DNA from: Thermoguttaceae bacterium
GTDB taxonomy: Bacteria > Planctomycetota > Planctomycetia > Pirellulales > Thermoguttaceae
NCBI GenBank assembly: GCA_024653385.1
Contig: JANLFZ010000362.1
Span: 1-6,460 of the forward strand
Length of the DNA stretch: 6,460 bases
Reading direction: 5' to 3'
Part shown: one piece after another, positions 1 to 6,305 of the stretch
How positions within the stretch are numbered: position 1 is the first letter of the stretch
How the letters are laid out: every line of letters begins with the position of its first letter
Made by a program: the position numbers and the translations under genes
The notes under the pieces: model-generated
What the model was told of the DNA's origin: nothing
Seen by the model: only the letters and a program-made list of their open reading frames with translations
Database searches by the model: none

Positions 1-68
1 GGCGCTTGCGCTTCCTTGCTCTCTCATGTTTGCCCAACTTATTGTTTTGCAGGCCATAGGGTACCCCC

Positions 69-713
69 ATGTCGAGCCGCTCGAACGAACTACGGATGAT
101 GCGCCGGGCTGAGCGAATCCGGCAGATGTGGGCCGGTGCCTTCAACCTGCCCAATCAGTTGACCACGCTGCGCCTGGTGCTGGCGGTGGTGATGTTCGGG
201 CTGATTGCGTGGGAATACTACTTCGCCGCCATGGTGCTGTTCATCATCGCGGCGGCCACCGACTGGCTCGACGGCTACTTCGCCCGCAAGTACAACCAGG
301 TCACCACGCTCGGCCGGATCCTCGACCCCTTTGCCGACAAGGTGATCGTCTGCGGCACGTTCATCTTTCTGATCGCCGTGCCCGCAATGCTCCAAACGCC
401 TTGGGGCCTGCGCGCGTGGATGGTGGTGGTGATTGTGGGTCGGGAACTGCTGGTGACGGCCTTGCGCAGCTTCATCGAGGATCGAGGTGGCGACTTCTCG
501 GCCAAGATGTCGGGAAAACTGAAGATGGTCCTTCAATGCGTGGCGGCCGGGGCTTGCCTCTGTTACCTCGACTACCGCGCCGCCTCGCTCGATGCACCCG
601 CCTGGGTCTGGTGGGTCATGGTCAGTTCGGTCTGGGTGGCCGTGGCGCTGACGGTGTACTCGGGCGTGATCTACCTGGTCCAGGCCGCGCGGCTCGTGCG
701 GGGACAATCATGA
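69..713 (+). CDS. pgsA: CDP-diacylglycerol--glycerol-3-phosphate 3-phosphatidyltransferase (phosphatidylglycerophosphate synthase)
   Basis: This integral membrane enzyme of the CDP-alcohol phosphatidyltransferase family transfers the phosphatidyl group from CDP-diacylglycerol to glycerol-3-phosphate, the committed step to phosphatidylglycerol and cardiolipin. The 214-residue product carries the complete family signature: D65-x2-D68-G69-x2-A72-R73-x8-G82-x3-D86-x3-D90, whose four Asp residues bind the metal and substrate. The segment NLPNQLTTLR (residues 26-35) is the usual start of PgsA proteins, and several hydrophobic helices follow on both sides of the signature. The C-terminal SGVIYL segment also fits PgsA better than phosphatidylserine synthase. 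The ATG at 69 is supported by AGGG at 58-61, seven bases upstream. It gives about 25 basic residues before the core, longer than in most homologues; the Met at residue 20 (position 126) is an alternative start. The stop overlaps the next gene by four bases. Identification is firm; substrate specificity comes from family resemblance. Confidence 0.93.
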   Translation: MSSRSNELRMMRRAERIRQMWAGAFNLPNQLTTLRLVLAVVMFGLIAWEYYFAAMVLFIIAAATDWLDGYFARKYNQVTTLGRILDPFADKVIVCGTFIFLIAVPAMLQTPWGLRAWMVVVIVGRELLVTALRSFIEDRGGDFSAKMSGKLKMVLQCVAAGACLCYLDYRAASLDAPAWVWWVMVSSVWVAVALTVYSGVIYLVQAARLVRGQS

Positions 714-1705
714 CCGACCCCGACCAGGCCACGGCCCTGTTTCTGGTCTTGTGGATCGCCGGCACGGGCGTGCTGGCGAGCCTGGCGATGCAAGGCTGGA
801 TCGTGGCCCGCCTGCGGCGCGGTCTGCCCATTCTGCCTCGCCAGCCCCGACGCCACGTGCCTTGGGGGGCGTTCGATGTGCTTCTGGTGGGAACCCTCTA
901 CGTCGGGGCCATCGTCGCGGTGCAGTTGTTCGACCACGCCGTACACGGCACGGAGTTCGGCCAACCAGCGCCCCCGGGTGCGGCCGGCGGAATAGCCCCG
1001 TCCGCGGAACCCGAGGCCCTGGCCGATCCGTTGAAACCCAAGAAACCCGACGCCAACCACCCGCTGGTGATCCTCATCCGCCAGGATCGGAGCCTGACGA
1101 CCTTCCTCGTGGTCTTCGTCGCCGCGGTGATGGTGGTTCCGATCGTCGAGGAGTTCCTCTTCCGCCTGGTGCTTCAGGGCTGGCTCGAGGCCGTGGAAGT
1201 CCGCCTGCGGTGGCTCTTGGGATTCCGGCGCATGCTCTTGGGCGCCGGGCCCGTGCTGGCGGTCTCGTTGGTCTTCGCCGCGTTGCACTACCGCGAGGCG
1301 AGAGCGCCCGACAGCGTGGACGCACTGACCCGAGCGATCGTGCGGACCGTGGCCGCCAGCCTGGTGACCTTGCTGGTCGCGGTGCCGCTGCTTCGCGTGC
1401 GCGCGGGAGCCACCTGGAAGGACCTGGGGATCGTGCCCGAGGCGTTCTGGCGCGATGTCCGGTTGGGGTTGTCGGCGTTCTTGACGATCGCGGCGCCCGT
1501 GTATGCGATTCAGGTGGCCGTGCTGCCGGCCTGGCTGCCCGAGGGCATTGCCCCGGACCCGATCACGCTGGCGTTGTTTTCCATCGTCCTGGGGACGCTC
1601 TACTGCCGCACGCATCGGATCGTGCCGGCCATAACGCTCCACATGGCGCTGAACGCGACGAGCTTGCTTCTGGCCCGGGTAACGTTGCCCTTGACGCCGG
1701 GCTGA
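710..1705 (+). CDS. CPBP-family intramembrane glutamic protease (CAAX protease-like, Rce1/Abi)
   Basis: This is a 331-residue polytopic membrane protein of the CPBP (Abi/Rce1) family. The family motifs are present: E147-E148-F-L-F-R152 (EExxxR, the catalytic glutamates), F189-A-A-L-H193 (FxxxH) and H311-M-A-L-N315 (HxxxN), the last preceded by a GTLYCRTHRIVPAI-type segment typical of the domain end. Hydrophobic stretches lie at about 8-30, 54-75, 130-146, 178-192, 211-228, 252-272 and 284-298. The Ala/Pro-rich stretch at about 84-112 looks like a flexible loop. An unusual feature is about 90 residues between the second and third motifs, including T235-WKDLG-I241, an element normally found before the EExxxR motif. 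The ATG overlaps the pgsA stop as ATGA and has GGGGA at 700-704, so translational coupling is likely. Bacterial members include proteases and immunity or processing factors; the substrate here cannot be predicted. The gene converges on panD with a 38-base gap in which I see no clear terminator. Confidence 0.87.
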   Translation: MTDPDQATALFLVLWIAGTGVLASLAMQGWIVARLRRGLPILPRQPRRHVPWGAFDVLLVGTLYVGAIVAVQLFDHAVHGTEFGQPAPPGAAGGIAPSAEPEALADPLKPKKPDANHPLVILIRQDRSLTTFLVVFVAAVMVVPIVEEFLFRLVLQGWLEAVEVRLRWLLGFRRMLLGAGPVLAVSLVFAALHYREARAPDSVDALTRAIVRTVAASLVTLLVAVPLLRVRAGATWKDLGIVPEAFWRDVRLGLSAFLTIAAPVYAIQVAVLPAWLPEGIAPDPITLALFSIVLGTLYCRTHRIVPAITLHMALNATSLLLARVTLPLTPG

Positions 1706-1743
1706 ACGACGACCAGGGTTGGCTGCCCCGCAGGCCCGTTCCA

Positions 1744-2097
1744 CTATTTCCGTCTGGGCTGGTTGTGCCCGTCGACCTGGACGACCTTGGGTCGGTGCGT
1801 GCGGGCCTCGTCGTCGGTCAAGGCGGCGTAGGTCAAAATCACCACGAGATCGCCGGCCATGCCCAAGCGCGCGGCCGGACCGTTGAGCAGGACGGTTCCC
1901 GAGCCCGCTTCGGCCTCGATCGCGTACGTCACCAGGCGCTGCCCGTTGTTGAGGTTGAGCACGTGAACCTGCTCGCCCGGCAGGATGTCTGCGGCCTCCA
2001 GCAGGGTCCGGTCGATCGTGATGCTCCCCTCGTAATCCAAGTCGGTTCCGGTGAGCTTGGCCCGGTGGATCTTCGACTTGAGCATGAATCGCTGCAC
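1744..2097 (-). CDS. panD: Aspartate 1-decarboxylase, pyruvoyl-dependent (proenzyme)
   Basis: This cytoplasmic enzyme decarboxylates L-aspartate to beta-alanine, a precursor of pantothenate and coenzyme A. It is made as a proenzyme that cleaves itself between Gly24 and Ser25, turning Ser25 into the pyruvoyl cofactor. With the GTG start at 2097 the product has 117 residues and begins MQRFMLKSKIHRAK. Its key residues fall at the same numbers as I recall for the E. coli enzyme: K9, Y22-E-G24-S25, R54, T57, Y58 and N72. The GTG has GAGGG seven bases upstream (on the minus strand, within 2098-2115). An in-frame ATG at 2154 would add 19 residues that the family lacks and is rejected. The C-terminal stretch with DDEARTHRPKVV is also typical. 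The gene stands alone between a convergent protease gene and a divergent HEAT-protein gene, with no other pantothenate gene visible. No promoter of its own could be identified. Confidence 0.95.
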   Translation of the reverse strand: MQRFMLKSKIHRAKLTGTDLDYEGSITIDRTLLEAADILPGEQVHVLNLNNGQRLVTYAIEAEAGSGTVLLNGPAARLGMAGDLVVILTYAALTDDEARTHRPKVVQVDGHNQPRRK

Positions 2098-2273
2098 GGA
2101 ACGGCCCTCGAAAGCCCAGGATAGTGCCAGCCCATCGAAGACTATGGCGCGCAAGGCGTGTTTCTACAACCGTCCGCAGGATGGCGTTTCGCCACTCGCA
2201 AGAGGAATATCGACCCAGTGGCGGCGGTGTTTGGGCAGGCTGGCGAGCCGGCCAAATCCGCGGCCGACACAAC

Positions 2274-2303
2274 TTGACACGCGTCCCACGGCGGTGGTAG
2301 CCT
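2274..2303 (+). promoter_or_regulatory. Putative sigma70-type promoter for the exported HEAT-repeat gene
   Basis: A perfect -35 hexamer TTGACA lies at 2274-2279. After 18 bases comes TAGCCT (2298-2303), a weak -10 match, followed at once by TATAGG (2303-2308). Transcription would begin near 2310, leaving about 44 bases of leader before the ATG at 2354. The perfect -35 in a GC-rich intergenic region, facing the only gene downstream, supports the call; the weak -10 limits it. Confidence 0.5.
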
Positions 2304-2353
2304 ATAGGGTGAGGTTTTCCCAAAGCCATTCGGCATCGAAGGTTGCGTGCCCC

Positions 2354-4045
2354 ATGCGTATGTCGCGCGAGTCCCGTGGCGGTGACGGTCTGTTTGGAAG
2401 GACCGTGGTGATGTTGCTCGTGATCGGGCTGCTGGGAGCAGCGATCCGGCTGGCAACCGCGCAGGATGCGACTACCAAGGCGGCCGCACCGGCAAAACCC
2501 CCGGCCAAGGCGCCGGCCAAACCGGCGCCGGCAGCCCAGGCCCCAGCGGCCGCGCCCTCGGCGCCGGCCGCCCCGGCCGTCATGTACAAGTCGCTGCCCG
2601 TCGACGACTCGCAAAAGAAACGCCGCAGTGACATTGGAAAGATACTTCGCGCGGGTACGTTCCAGGCGGGCGAAGATACGGCTTTCGACGTCTACCACAC
2701 GACCTACGCCTTCGCCCGTTGGACCCAGCCGGAAAACTATGCCTCGATCCCCGAGTACCGGCGCGAGTTGTTCCGTTCCGAGTTTGCCGCGGCCCGCTCG
2801 GGTCCGGTGTATGACCGGCTCGTCAGTCTGACCATGGACTTTATGACCAAGGTGGTCAACGACCCGGGCTATCATCCCGTGGTGCGGGTCAACGCCATGC
2901 TGGCCATCGGCGAACTGGATGTCTCGATCCCCACGCCAGGTTCGCGAGACCTTCCGCAACCGTTGCCGGCCGCGCTGGATTTCATCCTCACCGTGCTGAA
3001 GGACCCGAACCAGATCGACGCGGTGCGGATCGCGGCCCTTCAGGGACTGGTGCGGCACGCGAGTCTTCCCATGGCCAACGCCCAGACCCGCGATCAGCAG
3101 GTCATTCCGCTGTTGGTGCAGTTGGCCTCGACCAAGGACCCGCCCCCGGGGCGGACCAAACCAGGCCATGCGTGGATGCGGGCCTTGGCCATCGAGGCCC
3201 TCGGCGCGCTGCGCCTGCCGGGGACCAACGGGCAGACCGTCAAGCTGCTGGTCGGCATCGTGGGCGAGACCGACACCCCGCTTTCGACCCGGCTGGCAGC
3301 CGTTCGCGCCTTGGGCCGCATCGACTACAAGGGGCTCACGGCGGTCAAGCCCGACGAAGTGGTGGTCCCGGTGGCCCAGTTCCTCCACGACGCGACCACG
3401 GCCGAGGCCAATCGGCCGATCAACGCCCCGGCCTCGGGCGGAACCAGCCCCGGCATGCCTGGGATGCCCGGCGGATATCCGGGCGGTATGTCGCCCGACA
3501 TGCCGAGCGGGTATCCGGGCATGATGCCCGGGTCGCCCAGCGGGTACGGCTATTCTTCCAAGGGCAAAGCCTCGCGCAAGACCGCCGGCGGCGGAGGAAG
3601 CGGCTATCCCACCATGCCCGGCGGCTCTCCCAGCATGCCCGGCGGTTACCCCGCCATGCCGGGCGGCTATCCCGGCATGCCCGGTTATCCCGGCATGGGG
3701 CCCGGTGGTCCCGGCGCGGACGAGGCGGATGATCGGTCGGTCATCTTCCGGCGGCGCCTGAAGACGGTCCTCGGCGCGGTGCAGTTCGCCCTGGTCGGCC
3801 AGGACCGCAACTCCGCGCTGAAGGCGTGGACGTCGAACACGCCGGACCAGGCTCTCGTCCAGCTTGTCGAAAAGTACGTCAACGATCACATCAAGGTGTT
3901 GGACAGCGAGGAAGACGGTCTGGACACCCTGAAGAAGAACCTCGCCATTCACCGCAAGACCCTCAAGGCGTTCCTGGATGATCCCGCCAAGGCGGTGAAG
4001 GCCTACCAAGACGAACTCGCGGCCAAGGCGAAACCCAAGAAGTAG
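2354..4045 (+). CDS. Exported HEAT-repeat protein with Ala/Pro/Lys linker and Gly-Met-Pro-Tyr-rich segment
   Basis: I do not recognise a named gene. The 563-residue product starts with a signal peptide: Arg-containing n-region, hydrophobic TVVMLLVIGLLGAAI at 17-31, and likely cleavage after A34-T-A36. Residues 38-76 form a Lys/Pro/Ala-rich linker, probably extended. An alpha-helical region follows, with HEAT-like units at about 173-187 (HPVVRVNAMLAIGEL), 222-232, 273-286 and 311-327 (STRLAAVRALGRIDYKG). Residues 362-454 are low-complexity Gly/Met/Pro/Tyr/Ser with repeated MPGGYP, interrupted by a basic patch around 403-409. A charged helical C-terminal region (455-563) ends in AKAKPKK. HEAT arrays are protein-binding scaffolds, so a role in envelope protein assembly or anchoring is plausible but inferred. 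The ATG at 2354 was chosen because the signal peptide begins there; GAAGG at 2338-2342 is rather far, and ATG 2360 is an alternative. The in-frame codons upstream run across the putative promoter and look non-coding. Confidence 0.85.
   Translation: MRMSRESRGGDGLFGRTVVMLLVIGLLGAAIRLATAQDATTKAAAPAKPPAKAPAKPAPAAQAPAAAPSAPAAPAVMYKSLPVDDSQKKRRSDIGKILRAGTFQAGEDTAFDVYHTTYAFARWTQPENYASIPEYRRELFRSEFAAARSGPVYDRLVSLTMDFMTKVVNDPGYHPVVRVNAMLAIGELDVSIPTPGSRDLPQPLPAALDFILTVLKDPNQIDAVRIAALQGLVRHASLPMANAQTRDQQVIPLLVQLASTKDPPPGRTKPGHAWMRALAIEALGALRLPGTNGQTVKLLVGIVGETDTPLSTRLAAVRALGRIDYKGLTAVKPDEVVVPVAQFLHDATTAEANRPINAPASGGTSPGMPGMPGGYPGGMSPDMPSGYPGMMPGSPSGYGYSSKGKASRKTAGGGGSGYPTMPGGSPSMPGGYPAMPGGYPGMPGYPGMGPGGPGADEADDRSVIFRRRLKTVLGAVQFALVGQDRNSALKAWTSNTPDQALVQLVEKYVNDHIKVLDSEEDGLDTLKKNLAIHRKTLKAFLDDPAKAVKAYQDELAAKAKPKK
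3611..3712 (+). repeat. In-frame 21-bp tandem repeats encoding [T/S/A/G]MPGG[S/Y]P
   Basis: Successive heptad-coding units start at 3611, 3632, 3653 and 3674 (this one shortened to 18 bases), and a diverged unit starts at 3692. They encode TMPGGSP, SMPGGYP, AMPGGYP, GMPGYP and GMGPGGP (residues 420-453 of the HEAT protein). Looser copies, GMPGGYPG and DMPSGYPG, occur earlier at residues 370-389. Every unit is a multiple of three bases, so gain or loss of units would keep the frame. Confidence 0.85.
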
Positions 4046-4079
4046 CCCCCGCGCGACGACCAATACGGTTTCCATGGAA

Positions 4080-4205
4080 GGGCGAGCACGGAGGCTTCGC
4101 CCCCAAGGTCCCCGGCGGCGCGCAAGCCGCCTGAACCGGCAAATGGATTTGCCACCCTTGTCTTGTCTTCGCGGCAAGCCCTCGTCCCGGGCGTTGCCGG
4201 CAACG
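4080..4205. other. Cluster of four dyad symmetries between the two HEAT genes
   Basis: The gap after the first HEAT gene holds four inverted repeats in 126 bases. GGGCGA (4080-4085) pairs with TCGCCC (4097-4102). GGCGGC (4114-4119) pairs with GCCGCC (4126-4131) around a six-base loop. GGCAAAT (4138-4144) pairs with ATTTGCC (4147-4153) with two bases between. CGTTGCC (4192-4198) abuts GGCAACG (4199-4205) as a perfect 14-bp palindrome. No U-tract follows the first two, so they are at best weak terminators. The AT-containing palindrome at 4138-4153 has the look of a protein-binding site. The arms are seen directly; the function is not known. Confidence 0.5.
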
Positions 4206-4220
4206 TGTCCTGCCGAGCCG

Positions 4221-6146
4221 TTGCCGCGGCGATGCCGTCCGCGCGGCGGCCCCGCCCATCCGGCGCGAGCCTGGTCGCGGTGCGCCCCATGGCTCGTCTG
4301 GCTGGCCGCCGTGATGGGCTGCCAGAGTTGGCCTTCGGCTTCATTCGACGGCCGCGGCGCGGGCGAGGTCGCCAAGCCGCTTGCTTCCGGCCCGGTGTCG
4401 GCCGATCCGTTCGCATCGGCGCCCGGCAAAGCGGAACGGTCGCCGTCGTTCGACGCTCCGGAGGCGGCCGTCAAGATCGCGGCGCTCCACGCCTGGCTCC
4501 AGACGCGGCGCGACCCCCTGCCCGCCGAGGCCCTCCGGCTGACCACGGACGTTCACCCGACCGTGCGCGCGGCGGCGGTTCGCGCCATCGGCAGCCGACC
4601 GCCCCCGGACGCCGAAACGAGGATCGCGGCCGCGCTGGAAGACCACGAGGTCGAGGTGCGCCTGGCGGCCATCGAGGCCCTCGGGATGATCGGCAGCGCC
4701 GCGTCGCGCGCCCGGTTGGAGACGCTTCGAGGCGACCACGGCGAGTTGGTTCGCGCGGCGGCGGTGCGGGCCCTCGGCCGGCTCGGCGCGGACGAGGCCG
4801 TCTTCGATGCCCTGGGCGATCCGTCGTGGCGCGTGCGCAAGGAGGTCGCGGCGGCCCTGGCCTGCCGCCCCGGCCGGCACGCGGCGGCCATCGCCACCGG
4901 ATTGCTCGACGATCCCAGCGCCGAGGTCCAATCGCATGCGGTCGAGTCGGCGGCCGTCTGGCCTCTGCGGCTTGCCGGACCGGTGCTTCTGGAAGCGATG
5001 GGCAAGCCATGCGGCGCGGTGCGCCGGACCGCCGCGGCGCGGCTGGCTGCCCAATGGCCGCCGGCATCCGAGTTCGCGCCCGACGCGCCGCCCGACCGCC
5101 GGCGGGCCGAACTCGACCGATTGCGCGGCCGCTTTGTCGACGAGTTCGGCTTGGTCAACCCGGTCGCCCTGGCCGACGCCGCACGCCGCGCCCAAGGCGG
5201 GCCGCCGCCGAGAACTGCGGAGGCAAGCAGCCTGATACGGCAACTCGGCGATCCGTCGAGCACGCCCCAAGTCCGCGCGGACGCCCTCGCCGGCCTCCAG
5301 GCGTTCGGCCCGGAACTGGTTCCCGCCCTGGAGCACCTGGCGCGAGTCGAGAAGCAGACTCTGCCGGAACCCGTGTGGGAAAGCGTCCTCCCCCGCGCGG
5401 ATGCGACCTTCGCGGCGATCGAGCGGCTGCGGTCGCACGACCTGATCGAGCGGCGCCGGGCGGCCGAGCAACTCGTCCGCCTAGCGAACCAGCGGCCGCT
5501 GGGCATCCTGGCCGCCGCGCGCCTGGCCGACGTGGCCGCCGCCGAACCGGATCCCTTGGTCCTGCAAGGCGCGCTGGGCGCGGTGGCGGGCAGCGGAGGG
5601 GACGAAGCGACCCGGCTTGCGTACGCGGCGATGAGCCATCCATCGCCCGACGTCCGGCGCGCGGCGTGCGAGTACCTCGCGGCGCACCCGCGCCCGGAGC
5701 ACGCGGCCATGTTGGCCCCCGCCTTGGACGACGCGCACCCCGCGGTGGTCGCTGCGGCGATCCGCGCGCTAGCGGCGGGCGGCCGCCTGGACGATCCCAG
5801 CGCCCTGCGCCGGTTGCTCGGATCCTCCAGCGATCACTTGGCGCTGGAATCGGCCGCGGCGCTGGCGCAACTGGGCGACCCGGCCGGCGCCGCCGCGCTG
5901 GAACGCCTGGCCAAGAGCCACGATGCCGCCATTCGGCGCCAAGCAGCCGAAGCGATGGGGCGAACCGCCGACCCGATTTTCGTGCCCGCCCTCGTGCGTC
6001 TCTTGGACGACCAAGAAGGCACGCGCCGGGCGGCGCTGGAGAGCCTGTCGAAGGTCACCGGCCGGAATCCCCCGAAACGCGACGGCCGCGAACTCGGCAT
6101 GGCCGAGCGCGTCGCGTGGTGGAAACAGAACATGGCGGCCCGATGA
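4221..6146 (+). CDS. HEAT-repeat lipoprotein (PBS lyase-type HEAT repeats)
   Basis: I do not recognise a named gene. From the TTG at 4221 the product has 641 residues. A basic n-region leads into WLVWLAAVMG and C34, a lipoprotein signal with lipobox VMGC, followed by a Ser/Pro/Ala linker (about 35-75). At least ten HEAT units follow in two blocks. The first (about 90-280) includes HPTVRAAAVRAIG, VEVRLAAIEALGMIG and ELVRAAAVRALGRLG. The second (about 348-613) includes TPQVRADALAGL, SPDVRRAACEYLA, HPAVVAAAIRALA, AAIRRQAAEAMG and TRRAALESLSKVTG. A less regular, charged stretch (about 287-345) separates them. The tail (623-641) carries W633-W634. HEAT arrays bind proteins, so a membrane-anchored scaffold is the likely role; partners are unknown. 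The start is uncertain: in-frame ATGs at 4074 and 4143 would put the Cys at residue 83 or 60, too far for a signal peptide, and they lie in dyad-rich, lower-GC3 sequence. The TTG lacks a clear Shine-Dalgarno. Confidence 0.82.
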   Translation: MPRRCRPRGGPAHPARAWSRCAPWLVWLAAVMGCQSWPSASFDGRGAGEVAKPLASGPVSADPFASAPGKAERSPSFDAPEAAVKIAALHAWLQTRRDPLPAEALRLTTDVHPTVRAAAVRAIGSRPPPDAETRIAAALEDHEVEVRLAAIEALGMIGSAASRARLETLRGDHGELVRAAAVRALGRLGADEAVFDALGDPSWRVRKEVAAALACRPGRHAAAIATGLLDDPSAEVQSHAVESAAVWPLRLAGPVLLEAMGKPCGAVRRTAAARLAAQWPPASEFAPDAPPDRRRAELDRLRGRFVDEFGLVNPVALADAARRAQGGPPPRTAEASSLIRQLGDPSSTPQVRADALAGLQAFGPELVPALEHLARVEKQTLPEPVWESVLPRADATFAAIERLRSHDLIERRRAAEQLVRLANQRPLGILAAARLADVAAAEPDPLVLQGALGAVAGSGGDEATRLAYAAMSHPSPDVRRAACEYLAAHPRPEHAAMLAPALDDAHPAVVAAAIRALAAGGRLDDPSALRRLLGSSSDHLALESAAALAQLGDPAGAAALERLAKSHDAAIRRQAAEAMGRTADPIFVPALVRLLDDQEGTRRAALESLSKVTGRNPPKRDGRELGMAERVAWWKQNMAAR

Positions 6147-6190
6147 ACCCCTCGACGCGACAACTCGGCGCATGGCGCGGTCGGCTTGCC

Positions 6191-6223
6191 GCCCGCCAAA
6201 CGGGCTGGGTAAAGACCCTAGGG
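6191..6223 (+). terminator. Possible weak terminator hairpins after the lipoprotein gene
   Basis: About 45 bases after the stop, GCCCG (6191-6195) and CGGGC (6201-6205) form a five-base stem around CCAAA. Next come GGGT (6207-6210) with ACCC (6215-6218) and the palindrome CCCTAGGG (6216-6223). There is no T-run, so intrinsic termination is uncertain. The position between a gene end and a new promoter is the main support. Confidence 0.3.
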
Positions 6224-6262
6224 GTATGCCCGGCCGCTGCCTGGGGAGATACGTAGGTACAG

Positions 6263-6292
6263 TTTACAGACGGCGCGGTTCTGTTGCATAAT
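6263..6292 (+). promoter_or_regulatory. Sigma70-type promoter for the partial gene at 6306
   Basis: TTTACA (6263-6268, five of six matches to the -35 consensus) is followed after 18 bases by CATAAT (6287-6292, five of six matches to the -10 consensus). The stretch is clearly richer in A and T than its surroundings. Transcription should start near 6299, leaving only about seven bases before the ATG at 6306, with no ribosome-binding site between. Confidence 0.65.
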
Positions 6293-6305
6293 AAGTAGTT
6301 TGACC

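Noticed and set aside
30..60. Possible promoter TTGCCC-N19-CATAGG ahead of pgsA
   Set aside because: The -10 match is poor, the spacing is long and the upstream gene is outside the window; pgsA may be co-transcribed with it.
128..709. Upstream extension of the protease frame through pgsA
   Set aside because: The frame is open only as an out-of-phase shadow of pgsA; the ATGA overlap with GGGGA at 700-704 gives a clear start at 710.
1706..1743. Terminator between the convergent protease and panD genes
   Set aside because: The 38-base gap has no convincing stem or T-run on either strand.
751..2124. Plus-strand frame running across the protease and panD
   Set aside because: It is out of phase with the protease and antisense to panD, both of which carry complete catalytic motifs.
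3611..3712. CRISPR-like or mobile repeat array
   Set aside because: The repeats are contiguous in-frame codon repeats without unique spacers and lie inside a coding region.
671..4546. Minus-strand open frame of 1291 codons spanning the protease, panD and the first HEAT gene
   Set aside because: It is antisense to three well-identified genes (or out of frame with panD), its product is Arg/Gly/His-rich without recognisable domains, and long antisense frames are expected at this GC content.
4163..6256. Second long plus-strand frame over the lipoprotein gene
   Set aside because: Its product is Arg/Gly/Pro-rich with no HEAT periodicity or signal sequence; the overlapping frame has a lipobox and about a dozen HEAT units.
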